DNA of 64,000 nucleotides from assembly GCF_022761115.1 (NCBI RefSeq), contig NZ_JAKWJS010000004.1, positions 186,001 through 250,000 of the forward strand, written 5' to 3'. Shown here one piece after another: positions 38,881 to 48,306 of this stretch (positions are counted from its first letter, which is position 1; each line of letters opens with the position of its first letter). The notes under the pieces were generated by a model. The model made no database searches. It saw only the letters and a program-made list of their open reading frames with translations, and had not been told where the DNA came from. This DNA comes from Dyella sp. RRB7. GTDB lineage: Bacteria > Pseudomonadota > Gammaproteobacteria > Xanthomonadales > Rhodanobacteraceae. A program made the position numbers and the translations under genes.

Positions 38881-40263
38881 ATGTTCGAGTCGCTCAGCCA
38901 ACGCTTATCCGCCACCGTCAACCGCCTGCGTGGGCGCGGTCGCCTGACCGAGGAGAACATCCGCGAGTCGCTGCGCGAAGTGCGCATCGCCCTGCTGGAG
39001 GCCGACGTGGCCCTGCCGGTGGTGCAGGCGCTGATCGAGCGCGTGAAGGTGCGAGCGGTGGGCCAGGAAGTGCTCAAGAGCCTGTCGCCGGGCCAGGCGC
39101 TGGTGAAGGTGGTCAGCGACGAGCTGACCACGCTGATGGGCACGGCCAATACCGAGCTCAACCTGGCCCAGCAGCCCCCGGCGGTGGTGCTGATGGCCGG
39201 CCTGCAGGGCGCGGGCAAGACCACCACGGTGGCCAAGCTGGCCCGCTTCCTCACCGAGCGCAAGAAGAAAAAGGTGATGGTGGTGAGCTGCGACGTGTAC
39301 CGTCCGGCCGCCATCGAGCAGCTGCGCACGCTGGCCGAGCAGGTGGGCGTGAAGTTCTTCCCGTCCGAGGCGGGGCAGAACCCGGTCGATATCGCCAGGA
39401 ACGCCATCGCCGCCGCGCGCCGCGAAGTGGTCGACGTGCTGCTGGTCGACACCGCCGGCCGCCTGCACGTGGACGAGGCGATGATGGCGGAGATCAAGGC
39501 GCTGCACGCCGCGATCACCCCGGTCGAAACCCTGTTCGTGGTCGACTCCATGACCGGCCAGGACGCGGCCAACACCGCCAAGGCCTTTGCCGAGGCGCTG
39601 CCGCTCACCGGCGTGGTGCTGACCAAGACCGATGGCGACGCCCGCGGCGGCGCCGCGCTGTCGGTGCGCTATGTCACCGGCCGCCCGATCAAGTTCCTGG
39701 GTGCCGGCGAGAAGACCGATGCGCTGGAGCCGTTCCATCCCGACCGCGTGGCGCAGCGCATCCTCGGCATGGGCGACGTGCTGTCGCTGGTCGAGGAAGT
39801 GGAGCGCAAGGTCGACCAGGAAAAGGCGCAGAAGCTCGCCGAGAAGGTCATCAAGGGCAAGCGCTTCGATCTCAACGACATGCGCGACCAGCTCGAGCAG
39901 ATGACCAACATGGGCGGCCTGGCCGGCCTGATGGACAAGCTGCCGGGCGTGTCGGGCCTGCCCGATAGCGTGAAATCCAAGGTCAACGACGGTGAGATCA
40001 AGCGCATGGTCGCGATCATCCAGTCGATGACCAAGAAGGAACGCCGCCATCCGGATCTGTTGAACGGCTCGCGCCGCGCCCGCGTGGCACGCGGTTCGGG
40101 CACCCAGCCGGCGGACGTCAACCGTCTGCTCAAGCAGTACATGCAGATGGAAAAGATGATGTCCAAGCTGTCCAAGGGCGGCAGCAAGGGCCTGCTGCGG
40201 CAGATGCGCGGCGCCATGAAGGGCATGGGCGGCATGGGTGGCGGTTTGCCGCCGATGCGCTGA
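38881..40263 (+). CDS. ffh: signal recognition particle protein Ffh
   Basis: A 460-residue SRP GTPase that binds 4.5S RNA and delivers membrane proteins to the translocon. The N domain begins MFESLSQRLSATVNRLRGRGRLTEENI. The G domain has GLQGAGKTTT (about residue 107), DTAGR, and TKTDGDARGGAAL. The C-terminal M domain is methionine-rich (MRDQLEQMTNMGGLAGLMDKLPG and MKGMGGMGGGLPPMR). It is upstream of rpsP, as in many proteobacteria. Confidence 0.97.
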   Translation: MFESLSQRLSATVNRLRGRGRLTEENIRESLREVRIALLEADVALPVVQALIERVKVRAVGQEVLKSLSPGQALVKVVSDELTTLMGTANTELNLAQQPPAVVLMAGLQGAGKTTTVAKLARFLTERKKKKVMVVSCDVYRPAAIEQLRTLAEQVGVKFFPSEAGQNPVDIARNAIAAARREVVDVLLVDTAGRLHVDEAMMAEIKALHAAITPVETLFVVDSMTGQDAANTAKAFAEALPLTGVVLTKTDGDARGGAALSVRYVTGRPIKFLGAGEKTDALEPFHPDRVAQRILGMGDVLSLVEEVERKVDQEKAQKLAEKVIKGKRFDLNDMRDQLEQMTNMGGLAGLMDKLPGVSGLPDSVKSKVNDGEIKRMVAIIQSMTKKERRHPDLLNGSRRARVARGSGTQPADVNRLLKQYMQMEKMMSKLSKGGSKGLLRQMRGAMKGMGGMGGGLPPMR

Positions 40264-40275
40264 GGCTGAACGGCC

Positions 40276-40300
40276 CGACCGGTCCTGGTGGCCGGTTTTT
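40276..40300 (+). terminator. probable terminator after ffh
   Basis: ACCGG / CCGGT arms with a 9-base loop (tcctggtgg), running directly into TTTTT on the plus strand. The stem is short, so readthrough into rpsP is possible. Confidence 0.5.
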
Positions 40301-40406
40301 GCCTGCCAGGTCTTCCTTTTTTCTACAAATTCATTAAAATGCCGCGTTTACCGCGCACGGCCTCGTGCGTGCTGCCGGCATCCCGGCAATTCTGGAGCTT
40401 TTACTT

Positions 40407-40661
40407 ATGGTCAAGATTCGTCTTTCGCGCGGCGGCGCCAAGGGCCGTCCGTTCTACCACGTCGTTGTCACCGACCAGCGCAGCAAGCGCGACGGTCGTA
40501 GCATCGAGAACGTGGGCTTCTACAACCCGGTAGCCTCGGGCAAGGACAAGCGCCTTGAGCTGAACCTCGCCCGCGTGCAGGAGTGGGTGGGCAAGGGCGC
40601 GCAGCTGACCGACAAGGTCGCCGCCCTGGTCAAGGAAGCCGGCAAGCAGCAGGCGGCCTGA
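40407..40661 (+). CDS. rpsP: 30S ribosomal protein S16
   Basis: An 84-residue S16 ([21 protein letters not shown] start, ENVGFYNP in the middle). The ATG at 40407 has GGAG 10 bases upstream. It heads the classical rpsP-rimM-trmD-rplS operon; rimM starts 2 bp after its stop. Confidence 0.97.
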   Translation: MVKIRLSRGGAKGRPFYHVVVTDQRSKRDGRSIENVGFYNPVASGKDKRLELNLARVQEWVGKGAQLTDKVAALVKEAGKQQAA

Positions 40662-40663
40662 GC

Positions 40664-41179
40664 ATGACGGCAGCCGGTCGGCGCGTCCTGGTCGGACGCA
40701 TCGTCGGGCTGTATGGCGTGCAGGGCTGGCTCAAGATCGAATCCTGGACCGAGCCCCGCACGCGGATCTTCAGTTACCAACCCTGGCAGCTCGTAACGGC
40801 GCCGGATGTGGCAACCGAGATCGCGGGAGTGAAAGGTCGTCCGCAGGGCAAGGGGCTTATCGCCCAGTTTCCTGGAGTGGATGGCCGCGACGCGGCGGCG
40901 GCGCTGGTGGGGCAAGACATTTATGTCGCCCGCGAGCTGCTGCCACCTCCCGGCAAGGACGAGTATTACTGGGTCGACCTCGAAGGTCTTGAGGTCGTCA
41001 CCACGGAAGGCGTGGTACTGGGACGGGTCACTCACCTGTTCGCCACCGGTGCCAACGACGTCGTGGTGGTAAGGGATGAATCGCGCGAGCGGCTGATTCC
41101 TTTCGTCCAGGGTTCTTATGTGCGTTCGGTGGATTTGTCCGGCGGGCGCATGGTGGTGGACTGGGATCCTGAATTCTGA
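40664..41179 (+). CDS. rimM: 16S rRNA processing protein RimM
   Basis: A 171-residue 30S assembly factor that binds S19. The N-terminal domain begins [26 protein letters not shown], with the RimM GxxGxxGxxK-type motif. The PRC-barrel C-terminal domain contains [30 protein letters not shown] and [25 protein letters not shown]. It overlaps nothing but sits 2 bp after rpsP, indicating one transcript. Confidence 0.96.
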   Translation: MTAAGRRVLVGRIVGLYGVQGWLKIESWTEPRTRIFSYQPWQLVTAPDVATEIAGVKGRPQGKGLIAQFPGVDGRDAAAALVGQDIYVARELLPPPGKDEYYWVDLEGLEVVTTEGVVLGRVTHLFATGANDVVVVRDESRERLIPFVQGSYVRSVDLSGGRMVVDWDPEF

Positions 41180-41212
41180 GCGCGCCTGGCGCGGCACCAA
41201 GGGTTGAGGATC

Positions 41213-41986
41213 ATGCGCATCGATGTCGTCACGCTGTTTCCCGACTTCATGCGTCAGTGTGCTGCCGTGGGTGTGGTGGGGCGGGCCCAGCAGCGTGAGC
41301 TGCTGCAGGTGGAAACCTGGAACCCGCGCGACTACGCCACCGACAATTACCGCACCGTGGACGGCCGCACCTGCGGCGGCGGGCCCGGGATGGTGATGCT
41401 GATCCAGCCCTTGCGGGCGGCCTTGAAGGCCGTGCGCGAGGCGGCACCGGAACCGGTGCATGTGATTTACCTCAGTCCGCAGGGAGCGCGGCTGACGCAG
41501 GGCAGGGTGGAAGCGCTGGCCAAGTTGCCGCGCATCGCTTTGCTTTGCGGGCGTTACGAAGGTGTGGACGAGCGTCTGCTGGCGCACGAGGTCGACGAGG
41601 AGCTCTCCATCGGCGATTATGTGCTGTCTGGTGGTGAGCTGGGTGCCGCGGTGATCATCGATGCCGTGGGCCGCTTGCAGGAAGGCGCGTTGAACGACGC
41701 GCAATCGGCGCAGCAGGATTCGTTTTCGGATGGCCTGCTCGATTGCCCGCACTATGCAAAACCGGTGCATGACGCACTGGGCGATGTACCGGATGTGTTG
41801 CTTTCCGGTGATCACGCGGCCATTCGCCGCTGGCGCCTGAAGCAATCGCTGGGACGAACCTGGTTGCGACGTCCCGACCTTTTGGCGCAGCGCGCGCTGG
41901 ATGCAGAATCCCGAGCGCTGTTGGATGAATTCCGCCGCGAGCATGCACGATCGCAGACGCGGCACAACGATGCAGTCGAACCGTGA
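41213..41986 (+). CDS. trmD: tRNA (guanine-N1)-methyltransferase
   Basis: A 257-residue SPOUT methyltransferase making m1G37 in tRNA. It begins [25 protein letters not shown]. The trefoil-knot SAM site is in [36 protein letters not shown] (about residues 110-145). GGGPGMVM is the substrate loop. The ATG at 41213 is preceded by GAGG; an in-frame TTG 9 bases upstream is less likely. It is 33 bp after rimM. Confidence 0.97.
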   Translation: MRIDVVTLFPDFMRQCAAVGVVGRAQQRELLQVETWNPRDYATDNYRTVDGRTCGGGPGMVMLIQPLRAALKAVREAAPEPVHVIYLSPQGARLTQGRVEALAKLPRIALLCGRYEGVDERLLAHEVDEELSIGDYVLSGGELGAAVIIDAVGRLQEGALNDAQSAQQDSFSDGLLDCPHYAKPVHDALGDVPDVLLSGDHAAIRRWRLKQSLGRTWLRRPDLLAQRALDAESRALLDEFRREHARSQTRHNDAVEP

Positions 41987-42017
41987 CTGCAGCAATTGCT
42001 ATCAAACAGGTGTTGCC

Positions 42018-42410
42018 ATGAACAAACTCATTGAACAGTTCGAAGCCGAGCAGATCACCCGCCAGCTGCCGGAATTCGGCCCTGGCGACACCGTGGTGGT
42101 CAACGTGAAGGTGAAGGAAGGCAACCGCGAGCGCGTCCAGGCGTTCGAGGGTGTCGTCATCGCCAAGCGCAGCCGCGGCCTGCATTCGGCCTTCACCGTG
42201 CGCAAGATCTCGCACGGCACCGGCGTGGAGCGCGTGTTCCAGGCGCACAGCCCGGCCATCGACTCGCTGGAAGTGAAGCGCAAGGGCAAGGTCCGCGGCG
42301 CCAAGCTGTACTACCTGCGTAGCCTGGAAGGCAAGGCTGCCCGCATCAAGGAAGACATCGCCGCCGTCTCCGCCGCCAAGGCCGCGAAGAAGGCTGCCGC
42401 TGCCGAGTAA
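42018..42410 (+). CDS. rplS: 50S ribosomal protein L19
   Basis: A 130-residue L19. The core is [37 protein letters not shown]...[21 protein letters not shown], followed by the [14 protein letters not shown] type region (here [25 protein letters not shown]). A short Ala/Lys-rich tail ends the protein. It is the last gene of the rpsP operon, with a strong terminator 30 bp later. Confidence 0.97.
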   Translation: MNKLIEQFEAEQITRQLPEFGPGDTVVVNVKVKEGNRERVQAFEGVVIAKRSRGLHSAFTVRKISHGTGVERVFQAHSPAIDSLEVKRKGKVRGAKLYYLRSLEGKAARIKEDIAAVSAAKAAKKAAAAE

Positions 42411-42435
42411 TTCCGGCGCGACACCGATGCAACAC

Positions 42436-42468
42436 AAAAACCCCGCGGAGCGATCCGCGGGGTTTTTG
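42436..42468 (+). terminator. rho-independent terminator after rplS
   Basis: A stem AAAAACCCCGCGGA / TCCGCGGGGTTTTT with a gcga loop, ending in TTTTTG on the plus strand. The A-tract on the 5' side allows it to work in both directions. Confidence 0.92.
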
Positions 42469-42528
42469 TTTGTCTTCTCTTCCTCTCCTTCGGGGGAGAG
42501 GGTGAGGTATGGCTGGCCGTTATTTGCT

Positions 42529-42556
42529 CGTCATTCCCGCTTTCGCGGGAATGACG
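42529..42556. repeat. REP-like palindrome (perfect)
   Basis: CGTCATTCCCGC / GCGGGAATGACG, perfect 12-bp arms with a TTTC loop. It lies between the rplS terminator and the end of the fimX-like gene. This is the cleanest copy of the repeat also seen at 8053, 12331 and 63192. Confidence 0.85.
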
Positions 42557-42600
42557 ACGGGGCTTGCCAATCAGGTCCGCCGGAAAGGGGCAACCGGAGA

Positions 42601-44643
42601 TCACATCAACCGCTGCGGCTCCTGCAGGAAGTTGCCCTGCACGAAATCCACGCCGCAGGCGAACAGCAGCGAGGTGCTGGCGGCGTCCTCGACCCATTCG
42701 GCGATGGTCTGCTTATTCATTTCGCGCGCCTGGCGGCAGATCTCCGCCACCTTCTTCTGGCTTTCGGGCTGCTGCGGCAGGTCGGCCATGTAGCTGCGGT
42801 CGATCTTCAGGTAGTCGACTTCGATGTGGTTGAGCAACTGGAATGAATTCAGGCCCGAGCCGAACTGTTCCAGCGCGAACTGGCCGCCGAGTTTCTTCCA
42901 GGCCTGGATGAATTCCTGCGCCGGGCGCAGCGAGGTCACCACCTTGCTCTCGGTCATTTCCAGTACCAGCTGGCCATGCTTGAGCGCGGCCTTCTTCAGG
43001 CGCTCCTCCAGCCAAGGCAGCAACGCGGCGTCATGCAGCGAGCCGGAGGTGAGCTTGACGAAGAAGGTGGAGGGCGAGCCCATCTTGTCGCGTGCGCGCA
43101 GCGCCTCGATGGTCTGGTTCAGCACCCAGCGGTCGATGGCCGGCGTGAGGTTGTGCTTTTCGGCGATCGGCATGAAGAAGCCGGGCAACACCTCGCCCTG
43201 CGGGCCGTTGAGGCGAAGCAGGATCTCGGAGAACTCGCCTTCGGCATCCTGCAGGCTGATGCTCTGCTGGTGGTAGAGCACGAAGTCGTTCTGGGTCAGC
43301 GCCTCCTGCAGCACGCCGAGCCAGTAGCGCTCGCGCTCCTCGTCGGCCTTCTCGCGCGCGGCGGGGTCATGCAGGTCGCTGCGGTTGCCGCCCTGGCTCT
43401 GCGCGTTGCGCAGGGCCTGGCTGGCCTGGTTGAGCAGCAGTTCGGTGTTGGCGTTCTTCTCGCCCAGCAGGCTGCCGCCGATGCTGGCGGTGACCGTGAT
43501 CGAGCGGGTGCCCAGGTCGAAGATGCCGCTGGCGATGGCCTGCTGCAGGCCGGCGATCCACTGCTTGATGCCCTCGTCGTTGCGGGTATGCAGCAGCACG
43601 CCGACGGTGTGCTCGGCCAGCAGGCCGGCGGTGTCGTGGGCGCCAAGCTGGCCTTCCACGCGCGAGGCGAAGGCGGCCAGCAGCTCGTCGGCCTTGGCCA
43701 GGCCGACGCCCGCCACGATGGCCTGCCAGTTGTCCGGTTCGATCAGCAGCAGCGATTGGCCCTTGGTGCCTTCGGTGGCGGCGGCCACGGCCTGGTCGAT
43801 GCATTCCAGCATGCGCGCGCGGTTGAACAGGCCGGTGACCGGGTCGCGCTGCAACTGCTCGATCATGTTGGCGTCGACCTGCTGGCGGCGGAACACCACC
43901 TGCAGGCAGGGCTCGCCTTCAAACGTGGCGTGGGCGAATTCCACGCTGGCCTTGAAGCTGGTGGCGTCGGCGCGGCGTGCCTGCAGTTCGATCGGGCCCA
44001 GCGGCTTTTCCCCGCGCGACAGGCCCTTGAGCGTGCTCTTGAATTCTTCCGCGTCGGTAGGGCCGACCATGTCCAGCACGGGCAGGCCGAGCAGGTCGTC
44101 GAAGTCGGTATAGCCGAAGGTATCCAGGTAGGCCTGGTTGGCGCGCACATGCATGCCTTCATGCACGTAGGCGATGGCATCGGTGGACGAGTCGAGCAGC
44201 GCATCGCAGCGGCGCTCCGATTCGCGCAGCGCGTTTTCCAGGCGGCGCAGCTGGCGGCGTGCGTTGAGCGCGTCGAACTCGCGCTGGATCACCGCCATCA
44301 GCTGCTTGGGTTGCGGCCGCAGCGCCACGGCGCGCGCGCCGCTGACGAACAGGTCGGTGATGATGGCGTTGTCCACCTGGCCGACCAGCGCGATCAGCGA
44401 CAGGTCGCGGCCGTGGGCGTCGAGCATGCGCGCCACTTCGCGCAGGTCGAGCGAGCCAATGGCGGGATCGAACAGCACGATGTCGGGACCCAGCTCGTCC
44501 AGCGCGGCGGTGATCTGCTCGGCGCTGGTGGCGCGGGCCGGACGCACGGCAATGCCGCTGTTGCGCAACAGGCTGATGATCTGTTCCGCATCCTCGACCG
44601 ATTTTTCGATGAAAAGGATCTTGATGACCTGGTCTGTTTTCAT
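42601..44643 (-). CDS. FimX-like REC-PAS-degenerate GGDEF-degenerate EAL protein
   Basis: A 680-residue protein with four parts: a receiver-like domain (residues 5-125, IKILFIEKSVEDAEQIISLLRN), a PAS domain (about 140-255, DALLDSSTDAIAYVHEGMHVRANQAYLDTFGY), a GGDEF-type domain (about 265-420) with no GGDEF motif (LLAEHTVGVLL in its place), and an EAL-type domain (about 440-680). The EAL motif is EIL, and the usual DDFG is EQFG. This is the pattern of FimX, a c-di-GMP-binding but catalytically dead regulator of type IV pilus assembly. It lies alone after rplS, with no pil genes nearby. Confidence 0.85.
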   Translation of the reverse strand: MKTDQVIKILFIEKSVEDAEQIISLLRNSGIAVRPARATSAEQITAALDELGPDIVLFDPAIGSLDLREVARMLDAHGRDLSLIALVGQVDNAIITDLFVSGARAVALRPQPKQLMAVIQREFDALNARRQLRRLENALRESERRCDALLDSSTDAIAYVHEGMHVRANQAYLDTFGYTDFDDLLGLPVLDMVGPTDAEEFKSTLKGLSRGEKPLGPIELQARRADATSFKASVEFAHATFEGEPCLQVVFRRQQVDANMIEQLQRDPVTGLFNRARMLECIDQAVAAATEGTKGQSLLLIEPDNWQAIVAGVGLAKADELLAAFASRVEGQLGAHDTAGLLAEHTVGVLLHTRNDEGIKQWIAGLQQAIASGIFDLGTRSITVTASIGGSLLGEKNANTELLLNQASQALRNAQSQGGNRSDLHDPAAREKADEERERYWLGVLQEALTQNDFVLYHQQSISLQDAEGEFSEILLRLNGPQGEVLPGFFMPIAEKHNLTPAIDRWVLNQTIEALRARDKMGSPSTFFVKLTSGSLHDAALLPWLEERLKKAALKHGQLVLEMTESKVVTSLRPAQEFIQAWKKLGGQFALEQFGSGLNSFQLLNHIEVDYLKIDRSYMADLPQQPESQKKVAEICRQAREMNKQTIAEWVEDAASTSLLFACGVDFVQGNFLQEPQRLM

Positions 44644-44798
44644 AGGCACGTCGAGCTTTCCATTGTTCGCCGCTGCTGAGGGTAAAACCTGCCGTGACAG
44701 CAGGGCGCGGGCCATTCGTGGTTGTAGCGGATTCCGCAGGTCACTGCCAGCGGAAATATTCCGGAAGTGACCGAACCCGCAACTGTAGCGCCGGGCTG

Positions 44799-45818
44799 TT
44801 ACAGCGGCCGCTTGGAGGCTTCGCCGCCTACTTCGCGCACCAGCTTGGGTACCAGGAAGCCGGGCAGGCGTTGGCGCAGGGCTTCGAGCAGGGCCAGGGC
44901 ACGGGTGTCGTCCACCTCGAAATGCGCGGCCCCCTGCACGCGGTCGAGCTGGTGCAGGTAGTAGGGCAGCACGCCGGCGGCGAACAGGCGCTCGGACAGG
45001 GCGGCCAGGATCTCGGCGTCGTCGTTGATGCCCGCCAGCAACACCGATTGGTTGAGCAGCGTGGCGCCGGCGTCGCGCAGGCGGGCGCAGGCGGCGTCCA
45101 CGCCGGGGTCGAATTCGTTGGCGTGGTTGGCGTGCAGCACCACCACCTTCTGCAGCGGCAGGTCGGCCAGCCAGCGCTGGAATGCGGTGTCGATGCGCTC
45201 GGGCAGCACCACCGGCAGGCGGGTGTGGATGCGCAGGCGAATCACGTGGGGCAGCTCGGCGAGGCCCTGGGTCAGCTCTTCCAGCTTGGCGGTGGCCAGC
45301 GACAGTGGGTCGCCGCCGGACAGGATCAGCTCGCGGATCGAGGTGTCCTGGCGCACGTGCTCCAGCGCCTTGCGCCACTGGCCGGCGGCGGCCATCTCGT
45401 CGCCATAGGGGAAATGGCGACGGAAGCAGTAGCGGCAATTGATGGCGCAGCTGCCGCTGGCGATCAGCAGCGCGCGCCCATCGTATTTGTGCAGCACGCC
45501 CTGGGCCGAGCGCGCGGCCATGTCGCCGACGGCGTCGGTGCTGAAGCCGGGGACCTGGTCCAGTTCGGCCAATTGCGGCAGCACCTGCAGCAGCAGCGGG
45601 TCGCGCGCGTCCCCCGGCCGCATGCGCGACACGAAGCCGCGCGGCACGCGCAGGGCAAAGCCGGCATCATCGGCCGGCAGGCGGCTGGCCAGGTGCTCCA
45701 GGCCCAGCATGGCCAGCAATGCGTTGGCGTCGGTGATGGCCTCGCGCCATAGCTGGCGCCAATCGGCCTGGTGCGTTGTGGCGGGTGTCGTGCGGGCGCC
45801 GGGGCTTGCGGTTATCAT
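44799..45818 (-). CDS. epmB: EF-P beta-lysylation protein EpmB (lysine 2,3-aminomutase family)
   Basis: A 339-residue radical SAM enzyme. The Fe-S cluster motif [15 protein letters not shown] (CxxxCxxC) lies near residue 120. The lysine 2,3-aminomutase-type blocks [15 protein letters not shown] and [15 protein letters not shown] follow. EpmB isomerises lysine to beta-lysine, which EpmA attaches to EF-P. The gene is divergent from efp (126-bp gap), the arrangement known in E. coli relatives. EpmA is not in the window. Confidence 0.93.
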   Translation of the reverse strand: MITASPGARTTPATTHQADWRQLWREAITDANALLAMLGLEHLASRLPADDAGFALRVPRGFVSRMRPGDARDPLLLQVLPQLAELDQVPGFSTDAVGDMAARSAQGVLHKYDGRALLIASGSCAINCRYCFRRHFPYGDEMAAAGQWRKALEHVRQDTSIRELILSGGDPLSLATAKLEELTQGLAELPHVIRLRIHTRLPVVLPERIDTAFQRWLADLPLQKVVVLHANHANEFDPGVDAACARLRDAGATLLNQSVLLAGINDDAEILAALSERLFAAGVLPYYLHQLDRVQGAAHFEVDDTRALALLEALRQRLPGFLVPKLVREVGGEASKRPL

Positions 45819-45944
45819 ATGTGGCCCTGTGTCGGGCCAGTGCCCGTCAAACTGTTTATTTTAGCCGTTGTTCGCGGCGAGCGAAGGTTCCTCCGGAAAG
45901 ATCCGGGCCTCCGCCGCCGAGCCTACCCATTTGGAGCACATTGC

Positions 45945-46511
45945 ATGGCCAGTTACGGTCTCAACGACGTCAAGAACGGTGTGAAGATCATCGTGGACGG
46001 CGACCCTTACGTCATCGTCGAAGCGGAGTTCATCAAGCCGGGCAAGGGCCAGGCGTTCACCCGCATCAAGATCCGCAACCTGCTCAACGGGCGCACCACC
46101 GAAAAGACCCTGAAGTCGAGCGAGTCCTTCGAAGGCGCCGACGTGGTCGATACCGACATGCAGTTCCTCTACAGCGACGGCGAGTTCTGGCACTTCATGC
46201 ACCAGGAGTCGTTCGAGCAGCACCAGGCCGACAAGGCCGCCGCCGGTGATGCCGCCAAGTGGCTCAAGGGCGAGGAAGAGTGCGTGGTCACGCTGTGGAA
46301 CGGCCGTCCGATCTCGGTGCAGGCGCCGAACTTCGTCGAGCTGAAGATCGTCGAGACCGATCCGGGCCTGCGCGGCGACACCTCGGGCGGCGGCGGCAAG
46401 CCGGCCAAGCTCGAGACCGGCGCCGTGGTGCGCGTGCCGCTGTTCGTGAACCAGGACGAAGTGATCAAGGTCGACACTCGTTCCGGCGAATACGTCAGCC
46501 GCGTGAAGTGA
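45945..46511 (+). CDS. efp: elongation factor P
   Basis: A 188-residue EF-P that rescues ribosomes stalled at proline runs. The modifiable lysine is Lys34 in KPGKGQAF, exactly the position beta-lysylated in E. coli. The C-terminal block [35 protein letters not shown] and the ending [16 protein letters not shown] are canonical. GGAG lies 8 bases before the ATG. It is divergent from epmB, whose product prepares the modification. Confidence 0.97.
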   Translation: MASYGLNDVKNGVKIIVDGDPYVIVEAEFIKPGKGQAFTRIKIRNLLNGRTTEKTLKSSESFEGADVVDTDMQFLYSDGEFWHFMHQESFEQHQADKAAAGDAAKWLKGEEECVVTLWNGRPISVQAPNFVELKIVETDPGLRGDTSGGGGKPAKLETGAVVRVPLFVNQDEVIKVDTRSGEYVSRVK

Positions 46512-46512
46512 T

Positions 46513-46551
46513 GAACTGGCGCGCGGGCATCGCCCGTGCCGCTGCCAGTTC
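46513..46551 (+). other. bipartite hairpin after efp
   Basis: GAACTGGC / GCCAGTTC outer arms enclose a CGGGC-ATC-GCCCG inner hairpin, directly after the efp stop. There is no T-tract. It may stabilise the mRNA end or support termination. Confidence 0.45.
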
Positions 46552-46673
46552 GCCAGACCTGCGAAGACAGGAATGACGAGCGATCATTCGTCACGCCGAT
46601 AGGCAACCATGGGGCGGCCACCGCAAGGTGATCCGCCCCATGTCGTATCCCACTTTCGAAAAGCGAGCCCAGG

Positions 46674-48014
46674 ATGAGCCAGACCACCCCGCAACCCATC
46701 GACCTGCTGATCGAAGCGCGCTGGGTCGTGCCTGTGGAACCCCATGGCGTCGTGCTGGATCACCATGCGGTGGCCGTCGACAAGGGCGTCATCGTGGCGC
46801 TGCTGCCCCTCGGCGAAGCGCGCACCGCCTATGCGCCGCGCGAACGCGTGGTGCTGGCCGAGCATGCGCTGATCCCCGGCCTGGTCAACACGCATACGCA
46901 CAACCCGATGACCCTGCTGCGCGGCCTGGCCGATGACCTGCCGCTGATGGTGTGGCTGCAGAAGCACATCTGGCCGGTGGAAGGCCAGGTGATCGGGCCG
47001 GAATTCGTGCGCGACGGCGTCGAGCTGGCCGTGGCCGAGATGATCCGCGGCGGCACCACCTGCGCCAACGAAAACTATTTCTTCCCCGACGTGATCGGCG
47101 CCACCTATCGGCGCATGGGTTTTCGCGCCGTGGTCGGCCTGCCGGTGATCGAGTTCCCCACCGCCTGGGCCAAGACGCAGGACGAATACTTCGATCGCGC
47201 CATCGAGGTCCACGACAGCTTTATCGGCGACCCGCTGGTGGGCACCTCGTTCGCGCCGCACGCGCCGTACACCGTGTCGGACCAGAGCTTCGAACGCATC
47301 CGCGTGCTGTCCGACCAGCTCGACATCCCGGTACACCTGCATACGCACGAGACCGCGCACGAGGTGGAGGAGGAGAAGGCCAAGAGCGGCCTGCGCCCGT
47401 TCCAGCGCCTGCAGCAGCTCGGCATCGTCAACGACCGCCTGATCGCCGTGCACATGACCCAGCTCACCGACGGCGAAATCGCCGCTTGCGCGGAAGCGGG
47501 CGTGTCGGTGGTGCATTGCCCGGAATCCAACCTCAAGCTGGCCTCGGGCTTCTGCCCGGCGGAGAAGCTGCGCCAGGCCGGCGTCAACGTGGCATTGGGC
47601 ACCGACGGCTGCGCATCCAACAACGACCTGGACATGTTCGGCGAGATGCGCACGGCGGCCTTGCTGGCCAAGGCCGTGGCCAGCGACGCCGCCGCCTTCG
47701 ACGCGGCCTATGCGCTGCGTGCGGCCACGCTCAATGGCGCGCGCGCGATGGGGCTGGAGTCGAAGATCGGTTCGATCGAGGTGGGCAAGCAGGCGGACCT
47801 CGCCGCCGTGCGCCTGTCCGACCTGGAGACGCAGCCGCTGTTCCATATCGCCTCGCAGCTGGCCTATGCCACCGGCCGTCACCAGGTCAGCGACGTGTGG
47901 ATCCATGGCGTGCGCAAGCTTGCCGGTCGCGTGCTTACCGACATCGATGCCGACGCGGTGCTGGCCAAGACGCATGCCTGGCGCGAGCGTATTGCCGCGA
48001 TCGACGTGGGTTGA
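46674..48014 (+). CDS. TRZ/ATZ family amidohydrolase (S-adenosylhomocysteine/5-methylthioadenosine deaminase type)
   Basis: A 446-residue metal-dependent deaminase. It has LIPGLVNTHTHNPMTLLRGLADDLPLMVWL (metal-binding HxH, about residue 72), GTSFAPHAPYTVSD, VHLHTHETAHEVEEE, VHMTQLTDGEIAACAEAGVSVVHCPESNLKLASG and LGTDGCASNNDLDMFGEMRTAALL, which match MtaD-type enzymes acting on SAH or MTA. Chlorohydrolases of the TRZ/ATZ group are the alternative. It is 7 bp before the YciI gene and appears cotranscribed with it and ubiG. Confidence 0.9.
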   Translation: MSQTTPQPIDLLIEARWVVPVEPHGVVLDHHAVAVDKGVIVALLPLGEARTAYAPRERVVLAEHALIPGLVNTHTHNPMTLLRGLADDLPLMVWLQKHIWPVEGQVIGPEFVRDGVELAVAEMIRGGTTCANENYFFPDVIGATYRRMGFRAVVGLPVIEFPTAWAKTQDEYFDRAIEVHDSFIGDPLVGTSFAPHAPYTVSDQSFERIRVLSDQLDIPVHLHTHETAHEVEEEKAKSGLRPFQRLQQLGIVNDRLIAVHMTQLTDGEIAACAEAGVSVVHCPESNLKLASGFCPAEKLRQAGVNVALGTDGCASNNDLDMFGEMRTAALLAKAVASDAAAFDAAYALRAATLNGARAMGLESKIGSIEVGKQADLAAVRLSDLETQPLFHIASQLAYATGRHQVSDVWIHGVRKLAGRVLTDIDADAVLAKTHAWRERIAAIDVG

Positions 48015-48021
48015 GGTTCTT

Positions 48022-48276
48022 ATGAATCGTTATCTGGTCATGGCCATGCGCCGCCCCCATTTCGACCCGGCGATCGTGCAGCCGCACAAGGATTTCCTGG
48101 AGGGCCTGCGTGCAGGCGGACGCCTGGAAATGTCCGGCGGTTTCAGCGACAAGTCCGGTGGCGCCTATCTGCTGCTCGCCAACGACATGGACGAAGCGCT
48201 GGCGATCGCGCATGAAGACCCGGCCCATGTGAGTGGCGGCTGGGATATCACGGTCTACGAATGGCAGGCGCGTTAA
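48022..48276 (+). CDS. YciI family protein
   Basis: An 84-residue single-domain YciI/YCII protein (MNRYLVMAMRRPHFDPAIVQPHKDFLEGLRAGG, then SGGFSDKSGGAYLLLANDMDEALAIAHEDP). The ferredoxin-like fold has a conserved His-Asp pair, but the cellular role is unknown. The ATG at 48022 follows GAGG. It lies between the deaminase and ubiG genes. Confidence 0.85.
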   Translation: MNRYLVMAMRRPHFDPAIVQPHKDFLEGLRAGGRLEMSGGFSDKSGGAYLLLANDMDEALAIAHEDPAHVSGGWDITVYEWQAR

Positions 48277-48306
48277 GCTCTGCGCAACGTTTTAAGGATG
48301 CTTTCG

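Noticed and set aside
46571-46596. Another REP-like copy (GAATGACGAGCGATCATTCGTCAC)
   Set aside because: The arms are only six bases and the core differs; at most it is a decayed copy.
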